Source: Candidatus Sumerlaeota bacterium (GTDB taxonomy: Bacteria > Sumerlaeota > Sumerlaeia > UBA8349). From it: a stretch of 32,436 nucleotides of DNA. A model generated the notes under the pieces. The model ran no database searches, was not told the DNA's origin, and saw nothing but the letters and a program-made list of their open reading frames with translations. Made by a program: the position numbers and the translations under genes. Where the stretch lies: assembly GCA_016931035.1 (NCBI GenBank), contig JAFGFN010000203.1, positions 1 to 32,436 of the forward strand, read 5' to 3'. Every line of letters begins with the position of its first letter. Within the stretch, counting starts at the first letter, position 1. Of this stretch, positions 24,380 to 32,436 are shown one piece after another.

Positions 24380-25687
24380 ATGGAATCTGGACATGTATTC
24401 TTGATTGCGTTGGTCTCGATTCTCTGTCTTGCACTGAGTGCGGCGGCCCAAGGCCAACTCGTCGGTTGGGCCACCGAGAACGGCGGCACCACGGGCGGAG
24501 AAGGCGGCACCACGGTCACGGTCACCAACGTGACGGACCTTCGCAACGCGCTCAATTCGAGCAGTCCGACGATTGTGCAGGTCGACGGCATCGTCGACGT
24601 CGGCAGCACGGGGATCTCCTACAAGTCGAACAAGACCCTCGTCGGCCTGGGCGCGAGCTCGGGGTGGACCGGCAGAATACAGTTCTCCGGCTGTCACAAC
24701 TTCATCGTCCGGAACCTCAACGTCAGCAGTCCCGTCATGGAGAACAGCGACGGCATATCGGTGCTGGGCGGTTCGGAGAATTTCTGGGTGGATCATTGCT
24801 CGTTCGGCGATTGCACCGACGGACAGCTCGACATCACGCAAGGGGCCTCATACGTCACGGTGTCGTGGTGCAAGTTCAACTACCCGACCCAGGTCGATCA
24901 TTGCTTCTCCAGTCTGGTCGGCGCCGGCGATACCGTCTACACAGACCGGGGGCGGCTGCTCGTCACCTATCATCACAACTTCTGGACGACCGGCTGCGAC
25001 GAGCGAATGCCGCGCGTTCGATTCGGCCGCGTGCACGTCTTCAACAACTACTACTACATTCCGGGTCACCTGGGCTCGTGCATCAAGTCCACCGTGGAAG
25101 CGCAACTGCTGGTCGAGAACAACTACTTCGAAAACTGCCGAGGACCCTATCAGGCCGAAAACGGAGGGTTCCTCAAGGCCATCGGCAACGTCCTCGACGG
25201 CACTTACGGACCCCTGACCGGCGGCTCCGACGACGTCTTCAGCCCGCCCTATGACTACACTCTCGAACCCCCGGCCTCGGCCCGATCGAACATTCTCGCC
25301 GGCGCGGGCGCGGGCGGGAGTACCCTGCCGCCCGGGGCCGACTCGACGCCTCCGAGTCCCGATCCCATGGGCTGGGCCGTCGAGCCCCAGGCCTCCGGTG
25401 CTTATTCGATCGAGATGACCGCCTCTGCCGCCACGGATCTCTGCGGCGTCCAATATTACTTCGCTAACCTCACCGATCCGACGCATGACAGCGGTTGGCA
25501 GGACGGTGCTGGCTATACCGATACGGCTCTTTCCCCCACCACCTCCTACACGTATGCCGTGAAGGCGCGAGACAAGAGCGTCAGTCACAACGAGACCGCC
25601 GAGTCCCCCTCTCGCTCGGCGACGACGACGGCCGCGCCACCTCCTCCCGGCGCGGCCGCCGATCCTCGCGTCTGGCTGCTTTACTGA
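24380..25687 (+). CDS. Secreted pectate lyase (PL1 type) with C-terminal Fn3-like domain
   Basis: This 435-aa enzyme should cleave polygalacturonate outside the cell. A signal peptide covers about residues 1-24 (LIALVSILCLALSAAAQG). The PL1 beta-helix has VDHCSF (138-142), DGQLDIT (147-153) for calcium and the active-site strand YHHNFWTTGCDERMPRVRFG (197-216), so the catalytic region looks intact. Residues about 330-420 form a beta-sandwich of the Fn3/Big type (VQYYFANLTDP, SGWQDGAGYTDTAL, YTYAVKARDKS), joined by a Pro-rich linker; such tails often bind carbohydrate or anchor the enzyme. ATG 24380 is preceded by GGGGGGAGG at 24366-24373. It is divergent from the XylR-type gene at 22575-23777. 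Confidence 0.9.
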   Translation: MESGHVFLIALVSILCLALSAAAQGQLVGWATENGGTTGGEGGTTVTVTNVTDLRNALNSSSPTIVQVDGIVDVGSTGISYKSNKTLVGLGASSGWTGRIQFSGCHNFIVRNLNVSSPVMENSDGISVLGGSENFWVDHCSFGDCTDGQLDITQGASYVTVSWCKFNYPTQVDHCFSSLVGAGDTVYTDRGRLLVTYHHNFWTTGCDERMPRVRFGRVHVFNNYYYIPGHLGSCIKSTVEAQLLVENNYFENCRGPYQAENGGFLKAIGNVLDGTYGPLTGGSDDVFSPPYDYTLEPPASARSNILAGAGAGGSTLPPGADSTPPSPDPMGWAVEPQASGAYSIEMTASAATDLCGVQYYFANLTDPTHDSGWQDGAGYTDTALSPTTSYTYAVKARDKSVSHNETAESPSRSATTTAAPPPPGAAADPRVWLLY

Positions 25688-25694
25688 ATTCCCG

Positions 25695-25752
25695 CGGCGT
25701 CGGTAGATTCGGTTTCTTGAGCGCACCTCATCTCAAGAATCCTCCGACGCCG
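25695..25752. terminator. Nested inverted repeat between convergent genes
   Basis: An outer 9-bp pair (25695-25703 and 25744-25752) encloses an inner 8-bp pair (25714-25721 and 25732-25739). The right arm touches the minus-strand stop codon at 25753. It fits a shared terminator between the pectate lyase and the propeller gene, but there is no strong T-run on either side. Confidence 0.5.
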
Positions 25753-27990
25753 TCACCGCTTCTGAAGACAATACAGGACCCCCGACGTCGAGAGGGCGTA
25801 GACGCGGCCGTCGGCCAAGCCGACCGGAGGGACCAGGACGCTCGATAGCGTCGGGAAGGTCCAGAGGAGCCGGCCGTCGCGCGAGAACGTATAGAGCTTC
25901 GCGTCGAGACAGCCGCTGTAGACTTGCTCGTTCGGCCCCACGCCCGGCGAGGCATAGATCGCCTCGGGAAGCGACTGGCGCCAACGCACCTTCCCCTTGG
26001 GTGTCACCGAGAAGACGGTGTTCGTCCCCGAGATAAACACCGTTCCCGACGCGCCCACAACGGGGGCGTAGATGAGGCGTTCGCCCAACCCGAGACGCCA
26101 TTTCGTCTCTCCCGTCTTGGAATCGAGCGCCAGCAGGAACCCCTCCTCCACCGGAAGGTAGATTGTTCCATCCTGCGCCGTCGCGGGCGACGCGTAGAGA
26201 TGGGAGTTCACTTTCTTTTCCCAGACCGTCTCTCCCTCGGCGTCGACAACGAAGACCCGTCCGCCCGATTCGACAATCGCCGCCGAGCCGTCGCCCAGCG
26301 GCAGCGGGTCGGGCGACGCTTCCGTCAGGCTATAGGTTCGCCTTAGGCGGTCGACCGCGCGACGGCGGTCCCGCTCCGCGTCGGGCAGAGCGGGCGGGTC
26401 GAGGTCCACCTTCCCGTCGGGCGTGACCCTCAAGACGGGCCGGTCCTTTCGCAGAACGTAGATCCAATTCTCGGGTCCCATCCAGACGGAATCCCCTTCC
26501 CTCGGCGCTTGACGCATCCATTCGAGATGCGCCTCGCGGCACACGCCCCATCGCCGGGCCGGCGTGTCCCACGGCTCGGGACTGACCAGCCCGCCGAGCA
26601 TCGCGTGGCGGAATTCGAGGAACGTCGCCTCGGGAAGCCCCGGCGGATGGAAACGTTCCTGGCGCAATCGATCCACCAGCTCGATGTCCGAGAACACGTT
26701 GTTCTTCACCATCTCGTCCATATCCTCGAGTTCGTTGCGCAACCGCGCGTCGCGCCCGGGAGTCGAGAACGAATCGTAGAGGGCCGACCCGCGGTCGCGA
26801 TCCTTCGGGCGGCCGCGATAGACCTGGTATCCTTCTTCGACGACGGGAATGCGCATCTGGACCGCCGAGTGGAAGTTGCGCATCATCTCGTCGAGCGCCA
26901 TCCGTTTGTCCTTGCGGCCGACCGAATACGCCGCGTGAAGGCGCAGCGCCAACCCCTCGGGATGTTTGTACTGCTCCTCGCTGTAACCGGGCATCTTTTC
27001 ATCCGGAACGATTTCGAACGCGCCCGTCTCGGGGTTCTTGCGCCACCAGTTCCAGTTGACGAGTCCTTGGCCGATGTCGCGATACGTGAGTTCTTCTTCG
27101 TAGTTGATGAGAATCAACGGACGAATCTTCGGCGGAAGCGTGCTGTAGGCCACCTTGATCGGGAAGAAGTTCGCGCGGTTGACCGAATACACGATGCCCG
27201 AATGCTGCTCGTTGCAGAAGACGGTGCCCGGCCTCACCATGCCGGCCTCGGGCCAGGGATCGATCGGATAGGTGTCTTCGCAAATGCTGCGGACCAGCGT
27301 GTAGTCGTACATCATTCGGCGGAGCGCCATGCCGAACCGCTGGTCCAGCGCCCAATCGCGATGGCGTTTCAGGCGGGCGAATTCCGTCGTCCAATTGCCG
27401 AACACGCGGCCGTGATAGTCGTGGACCCCCTGAGGGAGACCCCGCATGCGGGCGAAGATGAACCGCAGGGAATAGGGCACGTCGGCGCAGTCGGTCACGA
27501 TCTTGTGGCGGACAAAGAAGTCCTCGTCCACGTTGTTTCGAATCCATTCGGCGAAGAGCCGTTCCTCGTCCAAGTTCCACTGGCGCACGGTGGGCCAGAT
27601 CGTCCCGTCGTCGCGTTTGGGTAGCGGCTCGGGTTCGAGGATGAACGGAGTCGGCGCGGGCGTCGGCGTGGCGGTCGTGACCCGGGCCTCCGTCGCGTTC
27701 GGAAGAGTCGGGGACGTTGCGCCGAGAGTGGCCGACGCCTCGAGCGTCGGCGAGGGGGCGATGAGGACCGTGTCGCCGGCCGAGATTGCGCCCGGCGTGG
27801 TCGGCGCTTGAGAAGCGGCGTTCTGCGGCTCTTCGGGCTCGAGAAGCCACGAGGCATCGTGCGAGTCCGTCCCGTTCCCCGCGGCGCGCGACGGGGCGGG
27901 CGGCAGATACAAGAGGGCGACGAGGAAGAGAACAACCGAACCGGCGACAAACGGCCTGGCAAGACTCCTGAGGGGGGACTGTGAAGACAT
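25753..27990 (-). CDS. Exported protein joining a Cys/His catalytic-like region to a PQQ beta-propeller
   Basis: This 745-aa protein has a signal or membrane anchor (VAGSVVLFLVALLYL, about residues 16-30), then a Pro/Thr-rich linker to about 120. Residues 140-270 carry DCADVPYSLRFIFARM (Cys168) and FCNEQHSGIVYSVNR (His263), the spacing and style of papain-like NlpC/P60 or transglutaminase-like folds. The last 170 residues have repeated PQQ-propeller strands (GRVFVVDAEGETVWEKK, GTIYLPVEEGFLLALDSKTGETKW, TVFSVTPKGKVRW, KLYTFSRDGRLLW), seen in BamB-like proteins. I know of no named family with this combination, so function is open; the propeller may bind a partner and the Cys/His part may hydrolyse or cross-link. 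The start is ATG at 27988-27990, with AGGAG upstream. Confidence 0.75.
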   Translation of the reverse strand: MSSQSPLRSLARPFVAGSVVLFLVALLYLPPAPSRAAGNGTDSHDASWLLEPEEPQNAASQAPTTPGAISAGDTVLIAPSPTLEASATLGATSPTLPNATEARVTTATPTPAPTPFILEPEPLPKRDDGTIWPTVRQWNLDEERLFAEWIRNNVDEDFFVRHKIVTDCADVPYSLRFIFARMRGLPQGVHDYHGRVFGNWTTEFARLKRHRDWALDQRFGMALRRMMYDYTLVRSICEDTYPIDPWPEAGMVRPGTVFCNEQHSGIVYSVNRANFFPIKVAYSTLPPKIRPLILINYEEELTYRDIGQGLVNWNWWRKNPETGAFEIVPDEKMPGYSEEQYKHPEGLALRLHAAYSVGRKDKRMALDEMMRNFHSAVQMRIPVVEEGYQVYRGRPKDRDRGSALYDSFSTPGRDARLRNELEDMDEMVKNNVFSDIELVDRLRQERFHPPGLPEATFLEFRHAMLGGLVSPEPWDTPARRWGVCREAHLEWMRQAPREGDSVWMGPENWIYVLRKDRPVLRVTPDGKVDLDPPALPDAERDRRRAVDRLRRTYSLTEASPDPLPLGDGSAAIVESGGRVFVVDAEGETVWEKKVNSHLYASPATAQDGTIYLPVEEGFLLALDSKTGETKWRLGLGERLIYAPVVGASGTVFISGTNTVFSVTPKGKVRWRQSLPEAIYASPGVGPNEQVYSGCLDAKLYTFSRDGRLLWTFPTLSSVLVPPVGLADGRVYALSTSGVLYCLQKR

Positions 27991-28178
27991 GCGATCTCCT
28001 GGGGCAAGTGAAGACGTCGACCGACGAAGGCGTTGACCGAGCCTACCTCGGTCGGCAAAGACCGTAACAGAACGCACCGAAAACCTCAACGGAATGCGAA
28101 ACGAGGGGGGGAAGGAGCGGAAGGGCTTGTCCGGCGGGTGGAAGAAGTCGGACGCGATGGCGGCTCTCGGGATGAATG

Positions 28179-28219
28179 TACCTTGAAAACCGAACGTGCG
28201 ACGTTCGATTTTCAAGGTA
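28179..28219. repeat. Palindrome with 19-bp arms
   Basis: Arm 28179-28197 matches the reverse complement of 28201-28219 at 18 of 19 positions around a three-base loop. The core TTGAAAAYCGAACGT is AT-richer than its surroundings. No T-run follows, so it looks like a dispersed palindromic repeat. Confidence 0.75.
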
Positions 28220-28340
28220 TGTTCCCGCAACGTTCTACTCCAAAGGACGTGGACAGCGCCTCCCAATACCTCCCTCACGCTCCCGCTGCACTCCCCTCTT
28301 GATTCTGGTCACATCAGAACGGATTGAACACGGATTCGGA

Positions 28341-28387
28341 GCAAAAAGAGAAAACCGGGAAACGTCCTCGTGGGCGTTTCCCGGTTT
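28341..28387 (-). terminator. Intrinsic terminator of the pyruvate oxidoreductase gene
   Basis: A perfect 13-bp stem (28352-28364 with 28375-28387) around a ten-base loop is followed on the minus strand by TTTTCTCTTTTTG. It lies about 80 bases past the stop codon, beyond a dispersed repeat copy. Confidence 0.88.
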
Positions 28388-28444
28388 GAGTTTGATGAGT
28401 TGAGAGGGGCTGCGGCTAAATCGCGCTTTCCACCTCTGAAAGAT

Positions 28445-28467
28445 CACGGGCGGGACGCCCGTGCCAC
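28445..28467. repeat. Second copy of the thiD palindromic repeat
   Basis: The 23 bases are identical to 12033-12055 inside thiD: an 8-bp stem CACGGGCG/CGCCCGTG with loop GGA, then CCAC. It lies two bases beyond the pyruvate oxidoreductase stop codon. Confidence 0.8.
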
Positions 28468-28469
28468 GG

Positions 28470-31400
28470 TCAGTTGCCGTTTCCTCCCGGCGCCTCGGTC
28501 GAGCACGGCTCGAGACCGGCCAACTTCGCGTAGAGGTCGTACTTGGCCGTGATGAGGCGGTCGCCGAGTTCCATGAACCGTTTGGCCGCCTCGGGCTTCG
28601 ACGCCTTGAGGGTGCGGAACCGGTTTTCGCCCATCGCGAATTCGCTGAACTTCATCGTCGGCGCCTTCGAGTCGAGCTTGAGCGGGTTCTCGCCCTTCGT
28701 CTTCAGGTCGGGATTGTAGCGATACAGCGGGAAGTGACCCGAAACGACGGCCCGTTTCATCTCCTCGAGGCTCCTTTCCATGTCGATGCCGTGGGCGATG
28801 CACGCCGAGTAGGCGATGATGATCGAGGGACCTTCGTAGGCCTCGGCTTCCATGAACGCGCGCACCGTCTGAGTCGGGTTGGCGCCCATCGAGACGGCGG
28901 CGACGTAGATGTTGCCGTAGGTCATCGAGATCATGCCCAGGTCTTTCTTCATCTGGGGCTTGCCGCTCGCGGCGAACTTGGCGACCGCGCCCAGCGGGGT
29001 CGCTTTCGACGCCTGGCCGCCGGTGTTCGAGTAGACCTCGGTGTCGAGCACCAGGACGTTGACGTTGCGACCCGAGGCCAGAACGTGGTCGAGGCCGCCG
29101 TAGCCGATGTCGTAAGCCCAGCCGTCGCCCCCGACGGCCCAGACCGACTTCTTGACTAGGTAGTCCGCCACGCCCAGGAGCTGCTTCCCGACCTTGCTCG
29201 TCTGTTCGGTGAGGCGCGTCTTGAGAGTGGCGACGCGTTCGCGCTGCTCCTCGATTCCGACCTGGGTGGACTGGTCGGCGTCGCGGACGGCTTCGAGCAG
29301 TTGTTTGTTCTCGGCCTTCTTGCAGAAGTCGCAGTCTTCGCACTTGAGCGCTTTGTCCAGGAGTTCGAGAGCGTAGGCGTTGAACTTGTCCACGGCCAAT
29401 CTCATGCCGTAGGCGAACTCGGCGTTGTCTTCGAACAGCGAGTTCGACCAGGTCGGGCCGCGTCCGTCTTCGCGCGTCGTATAGGGGGTCGTCGGCAGAT
29501 TGCCGCCGTAGATCGACGAACAACCCGTCGCGTTGGCGATCATCGCGCGATCGCCGAAGAGCTGCGAAAGGAGCTTCACATAGGGCGTCTCGCCGCAGCC
29601 CGCGCACGCGCCGGAGAATTCGAACATCGCGCGGACGAACTGACTCCCCTTGATCGTCCCCTTGTTATAGGTCTTGGGGTCGGGATCGGGAATCGACATG
29701 AAGAAGTCGAAGTTGCCCGCTTCCTGCTCGCGGAGCGGAATCTGCGGCACCATGTCGATCGCCCGGTGCCCGGTTTCCTTCTTCTCGGCGTCGCGCTCGC
29801 GCGCCGGGCAGTTGAAGACGCACGAACCGCAACCCGTGCAATCCTCGGGAGCCACCTGGACCGTGTACTTGAGTCCGGCGAACTCCTTGCCCTTGGCGTC
29901 GACGCTCTTGTACGCGGGCGGGGCCTTCTTGAGATAGTCGGGACTGTAGACCTTCACGCGAATCGCCGCATGGGGACAAACGAGCGAGCATTGGCCGCAC
30001 TGAATGCAGAGGTTTTCGTCCCATTGCGGGATGTCGACCGCGATATTGCGCTTTTCGAACTTCGTCGTGCCCGTGGGCCACGTGCCGTCGGCCGGCATGG
30101 CGCTCACCGGGATCTGATCGCCCTTCTGCGACATGATCGTCGCCGTCACCTTCTTGACGAACTCGGGCGCGTGCGTCGGAACGGTCGGAGGCATTCTCAA
30201 CTTGCCGGCGGGACGCTCGGGCACCTCAACTTCCTTGAGGTTCGCGACCGTGCCGTCCACGGCCTTGAAGTTCATCTCGACGACTTCCTTGCCTTTGCGT
30301 CCGTAGGTTTTCTCGATGGCCTTCTTGAGTTTCTCGATCGCCTGATCCTGGGGCAGGACGCCCGAGATAGCGAAGAAACAGGTTTGCATGATCGTATTGA
30401 TGCGCGCGCCCAAGCCCAACTCCTTCGCCAAGGCGATGGCATCGATCACGTAGAACTTGATCTTCTTGGAAACGATCTGCTGCTCGATCTCGTCGGGCAT
30501 GTGGTTCCATACCTCGTCGGGGCCGTACGGGCTGTTGAGCAGGAACACGGCGCCTTCCTTGGCCGGGGTGAGCATGTCGTACTTCTCGAGGAACGAGAAG
30601 TTGTGGCACGCGACGAAATCGGCCTGGCTGCACAGATAGGGGCTCTGGATCGGCTTGGGACCGAAACGAAGGTGCGAAACCGTGATGGCGCCCGCCTTCT
30701 TCGAGTCGTACACGAAATAGCCTTGGGCGTAGTTGTCGGTTTCGTCGCCGATGATCTTGATCGAGTTCTTGTTCGCGCCCACCGTGCCGTCGCTTCCCAA
30801 ACCGTAGAACATGCATTCGACTCGGCCCGCATGTGGAATATGGAAGTCGCGCACCGTCAGGCTGGTGTTCGTCACGTCGTCGACGATGCCGACCGTGAAG
30901 TGGTTCTTGGGTTTGTCGGCCTTGAGATTGTCGAACACTGCCATGACCATCGCCGGGGTGAATTCCTTCGAGCCCAAACCGTAGCGCCCGCCGACGATCT
31001 TCGGATACGGTCCCGACATCCACTTCTCGCTCTGCGCCTCGCCGATCGCGGTGCGCACGTCGATGTAGATGGGCTCGCCGATCGCGCCGGGTTCCTTCGT
31101 CCGGTCGAGCGTCGCGATGGCCTTGACCGTCGCCGGAAGCGCGGCGACAAACGCCTTGGTGTCGAACGGCCGGAAGAGGCGGATCTTGAGGACGCCGACC
31201 TTCTCGCCTTTCGAGCAAAGGTAATCGACCGTCTCGTGGACCGTCTCGGCGCCCGAACCCATGATGACGATGACCTTTTCGGCGTCGGGAGCGCCCACGT
31301 AGTCGAACAGGCGATACTGACGGCCCGTGATGCTCGCGTACTTGTCCATCTGCTTCTGCATGATGCCGGGCATCTCGAGGTAATACTTGTTCACGGTCTC

Positions 31401-32087
31401 GCGACCCTGGAAATACACGTCCGGGTTCTGCGACGTCCCGCGCAGGACCGGGCGGTCGGGGGTCATGGCGCGGCCGTGGTGCGCGGCGACGAGATCGTCG
31501 GGCATCATCTTCATCATGATCTCGCGCGAGACTTCCTCGATCTTCTGCACTTCGTGCGAGTTGCGGAATCCGTCGAAGAAGTGGACCAGCGGCACACGCG
31601 ATTCGAGCGACGCGGCCTGGGCGACCAGGGCCAGATCCATGATCTCCTGGATCGAGCTCGACGCCAACAGGCCGAAACCGGTCGAGCGGGTGGCCATCAC
31701 GTCGCTATGATCGCCAAAGATCGACAGGGCTTGACAGGCGACCGAGCGGGCCGAGACGTGGAACACGGTGCTCGTGAGTTCGCCCGCGATCTTGAACATG
31801 TTGGGAATCATCAGCAGAAGACCCTGCGAAGCCGTGAAGGTCGTCGTCAGGGCGCCTGAGGTGAGCGCGCCGTGCACGGCGCCGCTGGCGCCTCCTTCGG
31901 ACTGGAGTTCCACCACGTCGGGGATCGTGCCCCAGATGTTGGTCACTCCCGCCGCGCTGAGTTCGTCGGCCGTTTCGCCCATGTTCGACGAGGGCGTGAT
32001 CGGGTAGATCGCGCACACCTCGTTGGTGGCATGGGCGACGGTGGCAGCCGCCGTGTTGCCGTCAATCATTACCATTTCGCGAGCCAT
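28470..32087 (-). CDS. nifJ: Pyruvate:ferredoxin (flavodoxin) oxidoreductase, single-chain
   Basis: This 1205-aa enzyme oxidises pyruvate to acetyl-CoA and CO2 with ferredoxin or flavodoxin as acceptor, in the cytoplasm of anaerobes. The N-terminus (MVMIDGNTAAATVAHATNEVCAIYPITPSSNMGE) and FSQG-like TASQGLLLMIPNMFKIAGE fit domain I. Two 4Fe-4S motifs lie near residues 693-705 (CIQCGQCSLVCP) and 748-759 (CTGCGSCVFNCP), with the TPP-domain cluster cysteines in CAGCGETPY. The TPP site is GDGWAYDIGYGGLDH followed by DTEVYSNTGGQ, near 985-1020. Size matches the usual 1170-1200 aa. The start ATG (32085-32087) has AAGGAG upstream. It stands alone, followed by a strong terminator. Confidence 0.97.
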   Translation of the reverse strand: MAREMVMIDGNTAAATVAHATNEVCAIYPITPSSNMGETADELSAAGVTNIWGTIPDVVELQSEGGASGAVHGALTSGALTTTFTASQGLLLMIPNMFKIAGELTSTVFHVSARSVACQALSIFGDHSDVMATRSTGFGLLASSSIQEIMDLALVAQAASLESRVPLVHFFDGFRNSHEVQKIEEVSREIMMKMMPDDLVAAHHGRAMTPDRPVLRGTSQNPDVYFQGRETVNKYYLEMPGIMQKQMDKYASITGRQYRLFDYVGAPDAEKVIVIMGSGAETVHETVDYLCSKGEKVGVLKIRLFRPFDTKAFVAALPATVKAIATLDRTKEPGAIGEPIYIDVRTAIGEAQSEKWMSGPYPKIVGGRYGLGSKEFTPAMVMAVFDNLKADKPKNHFTVGIVDDVTNTSLTVRDFHIPHAGRVECMFYGLGSDGTVGANKNSIKIIGDETDNYAQGYFVYDSKKAGAITVSHLRFGPKPIQSPYLCSQADFVACHNFSFLEKYDMLTPAKEGAVFLLNSPYGPDEVWNHMPDEIEQQIVSKKIKFYVIDAIALAKELGLGARINTIMQTCFFAISGVLPQDQAIEKLKKAIEKTYGRKGKEVVEMNFKAVDGTVANLKEVEVPERPAGKLRMPPTVPTHAPEFVKKVTATIMSQKGDQIPVSAMPADGTWPTGTTKFEKRNIAVDIPQWDENLCIQCGQCSLVCPHAAIRVKVYSPDYLKKAPPAYKSVDAKGKEFAGLKYTVQVAPEDCTGCGSCVFNCPARERDAEKKETGHRAIDMVPQIPLREQEAGNFDFFMSIPDPDPKTYNKGTIKGSQFVRAMFEFSGACAGCGETPYVKLLSQLFGDRAMIANATGCSSIYGGNLPTTPYTTREDGRGPTWSNSLFEDNAEFAYGMRLAVDKFNAYALELLDKALKCEDCDFCKKAENKQLLEAVRDADQSTQVGIEEQRERVATLKTRLTEQTSKVGKQLLGVADYLVKKSVWAVGGDGWAYDIGYGGLDHVLASGRNVNVLVLDTEVYSNTGGQASKATPLGAVAKFAASGKPQMKKDLGMISMTYGNIYVAAVSMGANPTQTVRAFMEAEAYEGPSIIIAYSACIAHGIDMERSLEEMKRAVVSGHFPLYRYNPDLKTKGENPLKLDSKAPTMKFSEFAMGENRFRTLKASKPEAAKRFMELGDRLITAKYDLYAKLAGLEPCSTEAPGGNGN

Positions 32088-32436
32088 AATCGATGTATCT
32101 CCTTTTTATTCAAATACTTACGATCTTGTCTTTTCCCGCCGAGGCGCGTTGGACGCCGCGCGCCGCACCCTGCGTCACCCCGCACCTATCGGCAACGGAA
32201 GACGACTCACAGAGCCCGCCTCTCGCTCGCCGACTCACAGCCGGGCGACGACCAGTCCTTGCAGACTGCCCGGAGTCCAATGGAGCAGTCCCGATATCTT
32301 TTCATTCGACCTAGAAATTGTCAAACGAATTCCCGGGCGAGGGCACGTTCCGGGCGCATCTTGACTGAGCACCGAGAATTGAGGGAGACTGAGTCCGGAA
32401 GTTGGGTAGTAGGGGTTCGATTCCATAGCAAGCGAG
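32088..32436. other. Region upstream of the pyruvate oxidoreductase gene, no gene seen
   Basis: No recognisable gene lies here. A minus-strand TTGACA at 32319-32324 with AAAGAT 17 bases on (32296-32301) could be a promoter for the oxidoreductase gene, but the -10 is poor and the leader would be over 200 bases. Confidence 0.4.

Larger units (their letters stand above)
27991..28469. other. Intergenic region with palindrome, terminator and dispersed repeat
   Basis: This stretch of about 480 bases holds a 19-bp inverted repeat (28179-28219), the terminator of the pyruvate oxidoreductase gene (28341-28387) and a copy of the thiD repeat (28445-28467). No gene was recognised, and the promoter of the propeller gene is not obvious. 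Confidence 0.5.

Noticed and set aside
26509..27624. 371-codon plus-strand frame opposite the propeller protein gene
   Set aside because: Antisense shadow with no recognisable domain or ribosome binding site.
29301..31859. 852-codon open frame on the plus strand opposite the pyruvate oxidoreductase gene
   Set aside because: It is antisense to a gene with unmistakable motifs, has no ribosome binding site, and its His/Asp/Arg-rich peptide is typical of a GC-rich shadow frame.

Overview
The window is about 32.4 kb of GC-rich (roughly 60-65%) bacterial chromosome. It carries lipid A/LPS genes (kdsC, an LpxL-type acyltransferase, lptC, an lptA-like gene), so the host is Gram-negative. A one-piece pyruvate:ferredoxin oxidoreductase points to anaerobic or facultatively anaerobic carbon metabolism. 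A cluster of secreted pectin-degrading enzymes points to a plant-polysaccharide diet. The lysine-rich DUF4912 protein, XylR-type AraC regulators, PQQ-propeller and SUMF1 proteins, and several families of short dispersed palindromic or heptameric repeats resemble genomes of the Sumerlaeota/Planctomycetes/Verrucomicrobia kind. That placement is inference from gene flavour, not from a marker gene.

Layout. 1-5192 (+): ribonuclease J, a glyoxalase-II-like metallo-beta-lactamase, accD behind a good sigma-70 promoter, and an orphan sugar-type ABC ATPase. 5191-5351: a palindromic repeat element that starts within the ATPase stop codon. 5740-6936: a DUF4912 protein with a histone-H1-like tail. 7072-12308 (+): an envelope block of kdsC, lpxL-like, lptC, lptA-like and a sugar-nucleotide epimerase, then thiD. 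Repeats have entered the coding sequences of lptC and thiD. 12333-13546: a scar with an IS3-family orfA remnant that cuts off the 5' part of a minus-strand gene. 13547-15298: a polytopic membrane protein of the PTPS-related/glycosyltransferase type. 15518-15593 (-): tRNA-Lys(CTT) with its own terminator.

16036-25687 is a pectin-utilisation region made of two parallel modules. Each has a minus-strand XylR/AraC-type regulator divergent from secreted pectin enzymes: pectinesterase plus a PL1 pectate lyase in module 1, and a second PL1-type lyase with an Fn3-like tail in module 2. A secreted SUMF1-domain protein ends module 1. Between the modules sits a Type II restriction-modification pair, a NotI-family endonuclease (-) and a D12-class DNA adenine methylase (+). 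Their start codons overlap head to head inside one CATG.

25753-27990 (-) encodes an exported protein that joins a Cys/His (papain-like or transglutaminase-like) region to a PQQ-type beta-propeller. 28470-32087 (-) is the 1205-aa pyruvate:ferredoxin oxidoreductase with a strong terminator. The rest of the window, to 32436, shows no gene.

How it fits together. Pectinesterase removes methyl esters so that the two lyases can cleave the polygalacturonate backbone, and the two XylR-like proteins are the obvious local sugar-responsive regulators. The pyruvate formed can be oxidised to acetyl-CoA by the oxidoreductase and used by acetyl-CoA carboxylase (accD). The most unusual material is the head-to-head R-M pair and the small repeats that supply coding sequence or sit at gene boundaries.
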